Positions 1 through 6,837 of a DNA stretch of 23,890 bases are shown piece by piece. This stretch comes from Alphaproteobacteria bacterium UBA2966. GTDB taxonomy: Bacteria > Pseudomonadota > Alphaproteobacteria > UBA2966. The stretch spans positions 1 to 23,890 of the forward strand of contig DEBC01000047.1 of NCBI GenBank assembly GCA_002348365.1. Direction: 5' to 3'. Each line of letters begins with the position of its first letter. Position 1 is the first letter of the stretch. Made by a program: the position numbers and the translations under genes. A model generated the notes under the pieces. The model was not told where the DNA came from, made no database searches, and was given only the letters and a program-made list of their open reading frames with translations.

Positions 1-59
1 GGGAGCCGAACTCCGTCGTATGACGTGGGATCAAACATTGCATCGGTAGCGACAGACAT
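1..59 (-). CDS. 5' end of a divergent gene, possibly a Rieske-type oxygenase alpha subunit (partial)
   Basis: Only the first 19 codons lie in the window; the gene runs off the left edge. The peptide begins MSVATDAMFDPTSYDGVRL. This resembles the N-terminus of some aromatic ring-hydroxylating oxygenase alpha subunits as I remember them, but no catalytic motif is visible, so the product name is a guess. The start at 59 is chosen because AAGGG sits 7 nt upstream. An in-frame ATG at 74 has no ribosome binding site. The gene is divergent from the carboxyltransferase-like gene at 199, and a 17-bp inverted repeat (159-175) lies between them. Confidence 0.45.
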   Translation of the reverse strand, partial: MSVATDAMFDPTSYDGVRL

Positions 60-158
60 CAGCGAACCCTTCATGTTGTGATTGGCTGCAGAGTTTGGAC
101 CGCACTCCGTGACACCACTATACCTTGTCTGCATGAACTTTGATCACCCCCAGAGCCG

Positions 159-175
159 AATGACAAAACGTCATT
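159..175. promoter_or_regulatory. 17-bp perfect inverted repeat in a divergent intergenic region, candidate operator
   Basis: AATGAC-aaaac-GTCATT is a perfect 6-bp dyad with a 5-nt spacer. It lies 23 bp before the ATG at 199 and 100 bp from the start of the divergent gene. On the minus strand a TATAGT hexamer (122-117) could be a -10 box for the divergent gene, but no good -35 box was found. The size and place fit a dimeric repressor site. No regulator gene is in the window to pair with it. Confidence 0.35.
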
Positions 176-198
176 CCGCGGGCGACGGTTAGTCGCTC

Positions 199-1659
199 AT
201 GCCGCGATCCCTGGAAATCTGGGAAACGGCGCTTCGAGACGGGCAGCAGAGCCTGTGGGCGACGCGCATGACCACGCCCATGATTGCGCCGATTGCCGAG
301 ACCACGACGCGGTCGGGCTACTGGTGCCTGGAAGTGATGAGCGGCGCCGTCTATGAGGCTTCCTATCACTACAACGCCGAGGATCCTTGGGAGCGGGTCC
401 GGCTGATTGCTGAGACGGCAGAGAAAACTCACGTGGCGGCAATCGTGCGCAGCTTGAGCGTTTTCGGATGGTCGACCCTGCCGGACGAGGTCTTCCCGTT
501 CGCCATGAGGGTGCTGGCGAGGAATGGGGTCACTTTGGTCAACGTGTTCGATGGCCTGAACGATACGGCCAACATGGCCGCGGCACTGCGATCCGCGAAG
601 GAGATCGGTCTACATACCGCAGGGACACTGATCTTCACGGAAAGCCCCCTTCACACGGACCAGTACTACGTCAAGAAAACGGAAGAACTTCTCAAGTTGG
701 GTTGCGACAGCATCATCCTCGAGGATGCGGCATCCCTGATGACGACAGCTCGGCTGCGGACGCTGATTTCGAGATTGCGGGTGCAGATCGGCGATCAGGC
801 CCGGTTCCATTTCCAGACCCATTGCGCATCCGGTCTCGGCCCCTTGAACACCCTGGAAGCGATCTCGTTGGGCATCGATGTCGCGCAGACGGCCATCTCT
901 CCGCTGGCCCACGGAACCTCCAATCCGCCGACCGAACTGATCGCGAGAGAGGCGGCAGAGGTGGGGTCCGACGTACGAGTCGATTTCGATGCCCTTGAGC
1001 GAATCGCAACTCATTTCCGAGAGCAGGCCGCTATCCACGGTAAGCCGTTGGGCCAGCCCGTCACCCCTGAACCGTCTCTGGCACGCCATCAGGTTCCCGG
1101 TGGCATGCGCAGCAATCTCGAAAACCAGCTCTCGGGTCTCGGGATGCGAGATCGGCTGCCTGCGGTTCTCGACGAGATCTCGCACATCCGCGAGGAACTG
1201 GGCTGGCCCGTCATGGTGACCCCAATCTCCCAGTTCGTGGGCGTGCAGGCCTTGTTCAATGTCATCGAAGGCGAACGCTACCGAACCGTCCAGGCCGACC
1301 TCGCCAACTATGTGCTGGGCTGGTTCGGCGAAGTGCCCGGTACGATTGAACCCAATATCCTCGACCGCTTGAGCGAAGGTCGCGAGCCGATAAAGGGAAG
1401 ACCAGGAGACCTGGTGGCACCCGTCCTGGCCACACTCGATGCGGAGGAAGGTCCCTTCGCTACGGATGAGGATCGTTTCGCGGCACTGCAGATATCACCC
1501 GCGATGCGCGAACGCTGGAAAACCGCCTGCCGCCTGCATCCCAGCCGCTCCGTCGCGGGCACGCCGCTCGCGACATTGCTTCGCGAACTGACGCATCGGC
1601 CTTCCATCAGCCACGTGTTCCTGGGAAAGGGGAATCTGACGTTCAACTACCGAGGTTGA
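199..1659 (+). CDS. Carboxyltransferase-like (PYC/OadA family) TIM-barrel protein with altered metal site
   Basis: The 486-aa protein aligns by eye over its length with the carboxyltransferase domain of pyruvate carboxylase and the oxaloacetate decarboxylase alpha subunit. It shows LRDGQQSLWATR (12-23), EDPWERVR (61-68), VFDGLNDTANM (116-126), TAISPLAHGTSNPPTE (231-246, including Thr240), and the C-terminal 'conserved carboxylase' region with GGMRSN and VTPISQFVGVQA. The metal-ligand Asp14 is present. The lysine that is carboxylated in PYC/OadA is Glu175 here (LEDAASL), and the first His of the HxH pair appears to be Gln206 (FQTH, His208 kept). There is no biotin-carrier domain (no MKM motif) and no biotin carboxylase nearby. 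It may be a biotin-independent lyase, aldolase or decarboxylase on a keto acid. The ATG at 199 has only a weak ribosome site. Confidence 0.8.
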   Translation: MPRSLEIWETALRDGQQSLWATRMTTPMIAPIAETTTRSGYWCLEVMSGAVYEASYHYNAEDPWERVRLIAETAEKTHVAAIVRSLSVFGWSTLPDEVFPFAMRVLARNGVTLVNVFDGLNDTANMAAALRSAKEIGLHTAGTLIFTESPLHTDQYYVKKTEELLKLGCDSIILEDAASLMTTARLRTLISRLRVQIGDQARFHFQTHCASGLGPLNTLEAISLGIDVAQTAISPLAHGTSNPPTELIAREAAEVGSDVRVDFDALERIATHFREQAAIHGKPLGQPVTPEPSLARHQVPGGMRSNLENQLSGLGMRDRLPAVLDEISHIREELGWPVMVTPISQFVGVQALFNVIEGERYRTVQADLANYVLGWFGEVPGTIEPNILDRLSEGREPIKGRPGDLVAPVLATLDAEEGPFATDEDRFAALQISPAMRERWKTACRLHPSRSVAGTPLATLLRELTHRPSISHVFLGKGNLTFNYRG

Positions 1660-1698
1660 CCCGTTACCATGCTGGCCAAACTGGCCCGGGGAGGCACC

Positions 1699-2682
1699 AT
1701 GACCGACAAGACATTCACGATTGCGCTGGAGAGACTCGACCGGCACGCCCCGTTTTTCATGGGTACGGTCGACCGACCGGACGGCGTTTCGTTCAACGCA
1801 CTCGAGGTCGGCGTCGGATTCGAGCCCGGCCGCCGGGACGGAATCGACCGTCACGGCCGCATGTTCCGCGATCGCGAATTCGATATCTGCGAGCAGTCGC
1901 TCGCCTCTTTTATCATGTCGCGTGCCCGAAGCGACGAGTTCATCGCGACCCCGGTGTTCCCGAGACGCCTGTTCAGCCAGCTCTGCATGTTCGTCAACGT
2001 CGACTCGGGTATAGAGAAACCCACGGACCTGATCGGCCGCAACGTCGCCGTCTGGTCGTTCCAGACGACGCTGTGCGTGCTGGCCAAGGGCGACCTCAAA
2101 AGCCAGTACGGCGTGCCGTGGGAGCAGGTGAACTGGCAAATCCAGCACCATGAAGAGATTCCATGGGAAGGCGAGGGGGTGTCGATCCAGAACATCCCCG
2201 ATGGCAAGGACGCAGGCGAGATGCTGGTCTCGGGCGAGGTCGACGCGATGTTTCATCCGCAGCCGCCTTCTGCCGTCATGCGCAATCCCGACCGCGTGAA
2301 GCGTCTGTTTCCGGATTCACGAGCCGAATCCATTCGGCATTTCGAGACCTTTGGATACTGCCCCATCATGCATCTGCTGGTGTTCGCCCGCGAACTGGTC
2401 GAGCGCGAACCCTGGCTGCCCAGGGCCATGATCGATATCTGGGAGGACGCCAAGCACAAGGCTGACGAGTTCTACGAAGATCCGGGCTTCTCCATGCTCG
2501 TTTTCGCGCGCAACGAATACGAGTGGCAGCGCGACAATATGGGTGCCGATCTCTTTCCCAACGGTCTCAAGGCCAATCGCGCCAATCTGGAGCAATTTAT
2601 CGGCTATGTCGCCGACCAGGGCCTTATTGAATCGCCAATCCCGGTCGAAAGCATGTTCGATGCCTCGGTGCTCGATACCTAA
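1699..2682 (+). CDS. 4,5-dihydroxyphthalate decarboxylase-like protein (periplasmic-binding-protein fold)
   Basis: The 327-aa product resembles 4,5-dihydroxyphthalate decarboxylase (PhtD/Pht5). Shared features are the REFDICEQSLASFIMSRAR segment (about 58-76), the ATPVFPRRLF segment, VNVDSGIEKPTDLIGR, and a C-terminal helical part. The family has a type II periplasmic-binding-protein fold, so automated annotation often calls it an ABC substrate-binding protein. Here there is no signal peptide or lipobox, which favours a cytoplasmic enzyme. The ATG at 1699 is preferred over the in-frame ATG at 1669 because GGGGAGG ends 4 nt before it. The gene follows the carboxyltransferase-like gene by 39 bp and is probably cotranscribed. 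A Rieske oxygenase of the type found with such decarboxylases is at 10567. The exact substrate is unknown. Confidence 0.75.
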   Translation: MTDKTFTIALERLDRHAPFFMGTVDRPDGVSFNALEVGVGFEPGRRDGIDRHGRMFRDREFDICEQSLASFIMSRARSDEFIATPVFPRRLFSQLCMFVNVDSGIEKPTDLIGRNVAVWSFQTTLCVLAKGDLKSQYGVPWEQVNWQIQHHEEIPWEGEGVSIQNIPDGKDAGEMLVSGEVDAMFHPQPPSAVMRNPDRVKRLFPDSRAESIRHFETFGYCPIMHLLVFARELVEREPWLPRAMIDIWEDAKHKADEFYEDPGFSMLVFARNEYEWQRDNMGADLFPNGLKANRANLEQFIGYVADQGLIESPIPVESMFDASVLDT

Positions 2683-2722
2683 ATAGGGGTTAACCCTCTG
2701 AAATCATTCGAATAAGTCGATT

Positions 2723-2748
2723 CAATTCGCACAGTTCGTACGATGTTT
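2723..2748 (+). repeat. Imperfect direct repeat, copy 1
   Basis: A 26-bp unit with core AATTCGCACA-n-TTCG-n-AC. It matches the copy at 2839-2864 in 20 of 26 positions. The copies start 116 bp apart and flank a hairpin, just downstream of the decarboxylase-like gene. The function is unknown: tandem regulator sites or remnants of a mobile element are both possible. Confidence 0.4.
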
Positions 2749-2779
2749 GAGGGTGTACTTCGTGAACGGGCACCCAGAC

Positions 2780-2804
2780 GGGATGCGTGCGTCTCCTGCA
2801 TCCC
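2780..2804. terminator. Hairpin after the decarboxylase-like gene, weak terminator candidate
   Basis: GGGATGC and GCATCCC form a perfect 7-bp stem around an 11-nt loop, about 100 bp after the stop codon at 2682. Only a short, broken T-rich stretch (ATTTCA) follows, so intrinsic termination is uncertain. Confidence 0.3.
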
Positions 2805-2838
2805 ATTTCACTGACCAAGTGCCTTCTCAATTCGAATT

Positions 2839-2864
2839 GAATTCGCACACTTCGCACATTGTTG
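2839..2864 (+). repeat. Imperfect direct repeat, copy 2
   Basis: Second copy of the 26-bp unit first seen at 2723, with six mismatches. It is preceded by the palindrome-like TTCGAATTGAATTCG and followed by the AT-rich island at 2891-2945. Confidence 0.4.
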
Positions 2865-3268
2865 GCACCTCATAATCGCCATTGGTCGCATAATTAATTA
2901 TTTATTTTATTTCCATTAATTAAGTAATTTTATTAAAGATAAAAATGAGATTTTCCGAGATTTCCTTGTAATCAACAAATTGGTCACCGCGTGCACTGAA
3001 GTTACCCCATTGCCCGCCACCAAATGATGAGATAGGTTCGACGGTGGTGGGAAGGTTCATTGTCTTCGAAGGTGGTGAAGACGGGGAAAGAAATGTTTGG
3101 GTGGTGCAGCGTATTAGGGCGGTGTGGCAGCACACCGACGCAACCCCGTAGATCGCAGTGGATAGGCGGCAGTGCCGGATACCGGGACTGGGCATTCTCG
3201 CATTCCCGCCGCGCCACGCCAGGGTTTCTCAAACTCAGGAGAATCATTTTTTCGAACCTTCACCCCGG

Positions 3269-3292
3269 CCCTCGCCCTGGAAAGGGAGAGGG
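3269..3292. repeat. REP-like intergenic palindrome
   Basis: CCCTCGCCCT-ggaa-AGGGAGAGGG is a 10-bp stem with one mismatch and a 4-nt loop. It is preceded by TTCACCCCGG. The CACCCCGGCCCTC...GGGAGAGGG layout is the familiar pattern of dispersed REP-type repeats in proteobacterial intergenic DNA. Only one copy lies in the window, so its repetitive nature is inferred from general knowledge. Confidence 0.5.
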
Positions 3293-3507
3293 AGTACCGC
3301 GACCAGCTGCTTGAGAAGAGGCCCCGCGCCCAAATCGAAAAAACGACTCAACTGGCCGCCGATACCAAAGGCCGCTAGTTCTCGTCGCAACCGCGTTTCC
3401 TGATCTCACTCGACCTCATTCTCCGTAAGAATCCTCTCGTGCCGTTGCGCCGTCCTTGAGCGGCGAGCGATACTTTCGTATCGACAACGGACAGGGGAGA
3501 GGTGAGC

Positions 3508-4659
3508 GTGAAAATCACGGACATCAAGGTCTATTCCGTCGAGGCCGTCCGACGGAACTGGACGTTTATCGAAGTTGAAACAGATGCCGACATCACGGGT
3601 CTGGGAGAGATCACGCTCGAAATGTTCGACACCGGAGTCGCGGCGGCTGTCGAGGACTACAAACGAATTCTGATCGGCGAGAATCCGCTCGAGACTGAGC
3701 GCCTTTACGATCACATGACCCGCAACAAGTTCTGGCGCACGGACACCCTCAGCACCACGGTGTTGTCGGGCATCGACATCGCGCTCTGGGACATCAAGGG
3801 AAAGGATCTCGGTGTTCCCATCTACCAACTGCTGGGAGGGCCCGTCCGAGAAACAGTTCGCGCCTACGGCAACTACTGGTTCCTTGGAGCCACAAAGGAC
3901 GACTATGCGCGAACTGTTGACGACTACGCCAAAGCCGCCGCACGGGCGGTGGATGAGGGGTGGGACGCCCTCAAGTGGAGTCCGTTCGGATCTTGCGCCT
4001 ACACAGCTACCATTGAACAGGAGCGAGTAATTGTCGAATGCGTTAAGCGCGTGCGCGAGGCCGTGGGTGACCGAGCGGATCTGTTGCTCGACGCCCACGG
4101 TCGCTTCAATCTGCCCACCATGCGGCGGATCGCCCGCAAGCTCGAACCCTACGAGCCGTTTTTCATAGAGGAGCCGCTTCCCCCGGAAAACATTCCTGCG
4201 ATGGTGGACCTCAAGAATTCAACCCGCGTACCGCTGGCTACCGGTGAGCGGCTCATCACCAAGCACGAGTTCCTGCCATTGTTGAACAGTTTCGCGGTGG
4301 ACTATATCCAGCCGGATATCATCCATACCGGCGGCATCACGGAAATGAAGAAGATTGCTGCGCTGGCGGAAGCCTTCTATATCCCGATGATACCGCACAA
4401 TCCCTGCGGACCCGTGGCAACCGCGGCGACGATTCATGTGGCGGCCAGCATTCCGAATTTCATGTTTACGGAGTACATCGACCTTCCCGAACGAGAGGAT
4501 GTGCTTGTCGAGCCACTGGTGCTGAAGAACGGGCAGTTCGATCTGCCGACCAAGCCCGGCCTCGGTATCGAACTCAACAAAAAGGTATTTGATAAGTACC
4601 CACCGCAAGAACGCGAATGGGACCACTACAAACCCGTTCGTGACATCCAGATGTCATAA
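3508..4659 (+). CDS. Acid-sugar dehydratase, enolase superfamily (galactonate/mannonate dehydratase-like)
   Basis: The 383-aa protein of the mandelate racemase/muconate lactonizing enzyme family begins MKITDIKVYSVE. It has the capping domain (1-115, with the ALWDIKGKDLG signature at 92-102) followed by the barrel. Metal ligands are Asp195, Glu221 and Glu247. Catalytic-type histidines are His197 in DAHGR and His297 in PHNPCGP. This D-x-H-G-R plus PHNPxGP pattern is that of D-galactonate/D-mannonate-type dehydratases, which convert a sugar acid to its 2-keto-3-deoxy acid. A GTG start at 3508 fits GGGGAG 8 nt upstream; the GTG at 3502 is too close to it. It is convergent with the RraA-like gene. 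Substrate specificity cannot be assigned within this family by eye. Confidence 0.87.
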   Translation: MKITDIKVYSVEAVRRNWTFIEVETDADITGLGEITLEMFDTGVAAAVEDYKRILIGENPLETERLYDHMTRNKFWRTDTLSTTVLSGIDIALWDIKGKDLGVPIYQLLGGPVRETVRAYGNYWFLGATKDDYARTVDDYAKAAARAVDEGWDALKWSPFGSCAYTATIEQERVIVECVKRVREAVGDRADLLLDAHGRFNLPTMRRIARKLEPYEPFFIEEPLPPENIPAMVDLKNSTRVPLATGERLITKHEFLPLLNSFAVDYIQPDIIHTGGITEMKKIAALAEAFYIPMIPHNPCGPVATAATIHVAASIPNFMFTEYIDLPEREDVLVEPLVLKNGQFDLPTKPGLGIELNKKVFDKYPPQEREWDHYKPVRDIQMS

Positions 4660-4671
4660 GGAAGTCATGGG

Positions 4672-4692
4672 GGTCGGACCTGAAATCCGACC
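4672..4692. terminator. Hairpin between convergent genes, candidate bidirectional terminator
   Basis: GGTCGGA-cctgaaa-TCCGACC is a perfect 7-bp stem. It lies 12 bp after the dehydratase stop and 13 bp before the end of the minus-strand RraA-like gene. No T-run follows on either strand. Confidence 0.4.
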
Positions 4693-4705
4693 TCAGGACC
4701 CCAGG

Positions 4706-5380
4706 TCAGTAGGAGAGCATCTGATCGTAGCGCACATCTTCGTGGGCCTCGACGGGATCCTGGCCCGACCGAACGGCGGCGATGATGCGCTCTTCGGTTC
4801 GTTTGACCATCTCTGCGGTCTCAAGGACGATCCCGATGTGTACTTGCGGAACGATCAACACACCATTCTCATCTCCGAAGACCAGATCACCTGGCTGCAC
4901 CTTGAGTCCGGCAAATTCGATTTCGATGCCAAAGCCCGCACTGGAGGAACGGGTGCGGATTGACGTCAGCGCAGGCCCCGCTGCATAGCATGGGAAATCG
5001 AGAGATTTGTAAGCGTTGATGTCGCGCATGGCCCCGTCGCTGACACATCCTGCCAATCCATAGTGCTTTGACGTCGTGCCGACGATGCCGCCAAAGCTGT
5101 TCACCGTGGGACGGTTGCCGTTATCGATGACAAGGACGCAACCTTCGCCGCCGGCCACAACCGCCCGAAGTGTGTCGTAGGCCGCCGATTCCGGACCTTG
5201 CCCCGGTGGCGCCAGTTTCAACGTCTGCGCCGGTCCAACGATCTTGCGACAGTCCGGCCAGAGCGGAAAGACGCCTTCGGTCGCCCCTTCGAGGCCGTTG
5301 CGCTCCAGACCGTCCGCAACGTCCGGCCCAGCGAGGGCCATGAACCGATCAATGATTTCCGGAGCCAGGTCATTGGTCAT
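4706..5380 (-). CDS. RraA-like / HMG-CHA aldolase family protein
   Basis: The 224-aa protein is of the RraA-like fold family, which includes 4-hydroxy-4-methyl-2-oxoglutarate/4-carboxy-4-hydroxy-2-oxoadipate aldolases (LigK/ProA) and the RNase E inhibitor RraA. The hallmark GGIVG...YGLAGCVSDGAMRD (97-120) carries the Asp115-Gly and Arg119-Asp120 motifs of the metal and substrate site. VQPGDLVFGDENGVLIVP follows near 160-178. In a catabolic setting an aldolase or oxaloacetate decarboxylase role, releasing pyruvate, is more likely than RNase inhibition. GAGGGA lies 8 nt before the ATG. Tandem GGGAACTT units (12-bp period) overlap this leader. The gene is divergent from the dehydrogenase at 5520. 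Confidence 0.85.
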   Translation of the reverse strand: MTNDLAPEIIDRFMALAGPDVADGLERNGLEGATEGVFPLWPDCRKIVGPAQTLKLAPPGQGPESAAYDTLRAVVAGGEGCVLVIDNGNRPTVNSFGGIVGTTSKHYGLAGCVSDGAMRDINAYKSLDFPCYAAGPALTSIRTRSSSAGFGIEIEFAGLKVQPGDLVFGDENGVLIVPQVHIGIVLETAEMVKRTEERIIAAVRSGQDPVEAHEDVRYDQMLSY

Positions 5381-5424
5381 TTCGAAGTTCCCTCTAAAGT
5401 TCCCACACCGTCAACCTACCGCAC

Positions 5425-5444
5425 GGCATATCTCACGATAAGCC
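5425..5444. promoter_or_regulatory. Near-palindrome between divergent genes, possible operator
   Basis: GGCATAT-ctcacg-ATAAGCC is a 20-bp dyad with one mismatch per half. It lies in the 139-bp region between the divergent RraA-like gene and the beta-hydroxyacid dehydrogenase. A shared regulator site is plausible but rests on position and symmetry only. Confidence 0.25.
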
Positions 5445-5519
5445 ACTTCTGCCGCCTTGCCGTACGCCGATCCAAACCGCTAAACAGGAACACTCAAGCG
5501 CAAAGCAATGGAGGATGGC

Positions 5520-6413
5520 ATGGCGAGGGAACGCATCGGCTTCATCGGATTGGGCAATATGGGTCAGCATATGGCTGCCAACCTGGCGGAAGCCGGTTAC
5601 CCCTTGATCTGCTATGACATTGCCGGAACCGAGGAACGCGCGCCACAGGGCGCCGAGATCGCCGGATCCATCACCCAAATCGCAGGCAGTGCTGATTTCG
5701 CGATATTGAGCGTGGCGAGCCAACAAGCAGTGACTGACATCACTGAAGAGATCGAGATGGCGAACAATCGATCCGTCTCGATCGTCGTGGATACGTCGAC
5801 CATTGGATCAAAAACCGCCCGGGAAGCGGAAGAACGCCTCGGGGCCGCCGACGTCACCTACATCGATTCGGCGGTGGCCGGCGCATCGGGTGGCCAAGGG
5901 ATCGGACCCGCCGCCGCAAAGGCGGCGGCCCTGACCTTCATCGTCGCGGGCAAGACTGAGGCCGTCGAACAGGTGCGTCCGGCACTGGAAAAGATGGGCA
6001 GCAAACTGTTTCACGTCGGTGAGGAGCCCGGACAGGCACAAGCCGTCAAGCTGATCAACAATTTCCTCATCGGCACCGTCATGACGGCGACGAGCGAGGC
6101 GATGAATTATGGCCTCAGCCAGAACCTCGATATGAAATCGATCCTCGACGTGATCAATGTGTCGAGTGGCGCGAACGTCGCAACATCCTACGTCTTCCCG
6201 ACCTGCATTGAACCCGAAACCTATGATGTCGGGGCGACGGTTGAAATTCTGGTCAAAGACGTCCGTGTTTATGTCGACGAAGTCTCGAACGGGAATCTCC
6301 CCAATGCCGTCGGATCGGTCGTCAACAAGATCTGGGAGGATATGGGCAAAGAGATGCCGGGCGAGGATTTCACACGCATCTTTCCCTTCATCCGTGACGG
6401 CGGGGAGGGATAG
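5520..6413 (+). CDS. NAD(P)-dependent beta-hydroxyacid dehydrogenase (3-hydroxyisobutyrate dehydrogenase family)
   Basis: The 297-aa protein starts with the Rossmann motif GFIGLGNMG (7-15). It has DTSTIG (91-96), the DSAVAGASGG substrate loop (116-125) and GQAQAVKLINN with the catalytic Lys177 (171-181), followed by the all-helical domain. Members oxidise 3-hydroxyisobutyrate, tartronate semialdehyde, 6-phosphogluconate-like and related acids; the substrate is not assignable here. The ATG at 5520 is preferred over 5508 because GGAGG ends 5 nt before it. An Ala-rich insert (GPAAAKAAA, 129-137) just after the substrate loop is encoded by a perfect GC-rich inverted repeat (5908-5928). It ends 11 bp from the convergent YciI-like gene. 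Confidence 0.88.
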   Translation: MARERIGFIGLGNMGQHMAANLAEAGYPLICYDIAGTEERAPQGAEIAGSITQIAGSADFAILSVASQQAVTDITEEIEMANNRSVSIVVDTSTIGSKTAREAEERLGAADVTYIDSAVAGASGGQGIGPAAAKAAALTFIVAGKTEAVEQVRPALEKMGSKLFHVGEEPGQAQAVKLINNFLIGTVMTATSEAMNYGLSQNLDMKSILDVINVSSGANVATSYVFPTCIEPETYDVGATVEILVKDVRVYVDEVSNGNLPNAVGSVVNKIWEDMGKEMPGEDFTRIFPFIRDGGEG

Positions 6414-6424
6414 AGCAGCGCAAC

Positions 6425-6727
6425 TCAAACAACTTTGGCGTAGTCGAAATAGACTTTGTTCCAGCGAACGATATTCGTCGTGTCGATCAATCCCGCCTCA
6501 GTGAACGGGTCCTGAGCCATAAACGATTCTACGGCTTGACGGTCCGGCATATCGAGCAGGGCGACCCCACCGATCCGTTGCGCACCGTCATCAGTCGAGA
6601 GATTTCCGCCGGCCAGGACTTTGTCCAGGTTTCCGTCAAAGTGTTGACGGTGGGGCTCGAGCACCTGATCTCGCAACTCGCCGTAATTGGATCGATAAAT
6701 CGTGTGGACAAAGAACAGCACGGGCAT
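6425..6727 (-). CDS. YciI-like / muconolactone isomerase-fold small protein
   Basis: The product of about 100 aa begins MPVLFFVHTIYR and has EPHRQHFDGN in the first half, then GGVALLDMPD, FMAQDPFTEAGL and a C-terminal VYFDY. The His of the PHR/QHF segment and the DPF...AGL motif fit the YCII dimeric ferredoxin-like fold, which also includes muconolactone isomerase-like proteins. The function in this cluster is unknown; isomerase or lactone handling is possible. AAGGAG touches the ATG at 6727 directly but lies 6 nt before the in-frame GTG at 6721, so translation may start two codons later. A TTG farther upstream (6802) adds unrelated residues and was rejected. Confidence 0.72.
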   Translation of the reverse strand: MPVLFFVHTIYRSNYGELRDQVLEPHRQHFDGNLDKVLAGGNLSTDDGAQRIGGVALLDMPDRQAVESFMAQDPFTEAGLIDTTNIVRWNKVYFDYAKVV

Positions 6728-6837
6728 CTCCTTATGTGTATTCTCGAGCAATCGTGAGGACTTGATTTGATCATCATGCCAAACCCATCTCAAACTCACC
6801 AAGTCTCGACAGACCCGATTCCCGCCAGGAAGAAATG

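Larger units (their letters stand above)
2683..3507. other. 825-bp non-coding stretch with direct repeats, an AT island and a REP-like hairpin
   Basis: No convincing gene is present; the short open frames have no family resemblance. It holds a pair of imperfect direct repeats (2723-2748 and 2839-2864), a hairpin between them (2780-2804), and an AT-rich island at 2891-2945 with only 4 G/C in 55 bases. GGTGGTG occurs three times at 28-29-bp spacing (3043, 3071, 3100), and a REP-like palindrome is at 3269-3292. The frame 3283-3378 ends in a helical-looking peptide (LEKRPRAQIEKTTQLAADTK) that might be a gene remnant. The last 100 bp must hold the promoter of the dehydratase gene, but I could not assign boxes. 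Confidence 0.6.

Noticed and set aside
1495..2256. 253-codon minus-strand open frame opposite the decarboxylase-like gene
   Set aside because: It lies across two well-supported plus-strand genes, shows no family motif, and long antisense frames are common in GC-rich DNA.
1699..2682. ABC transporter substrate-binding protein
   Set aside because: No signal peptide or lipobox at the best-supported start and no permease or ATPase genes nearby; the sequence style fits the decarboxylase branch of the fold better.
3172..3378. Small plus-strand ORF in the long intergenic stretch
   Set aside because: Its middle is the translation of the REP-like palindrome (TPALALEREREY), a typical artefact. Only the last 30 codons look protein-like, which is too little for a gene call.
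3406..4098. 230-codon minus-strand open frame opposite the dehydratase
   Set aside because: The plus strand encodes an intact enolase-superfamily enzyme with all catalytic residues; the antisense frame has no family features.
4706..5380. RNase E inhibitor RraA proper
   Set aside because: The GGxxG...DGxxRD metal/substrate motif is shared with aldolases, and the surroundings are catabolic, so an enzyme is more likely.
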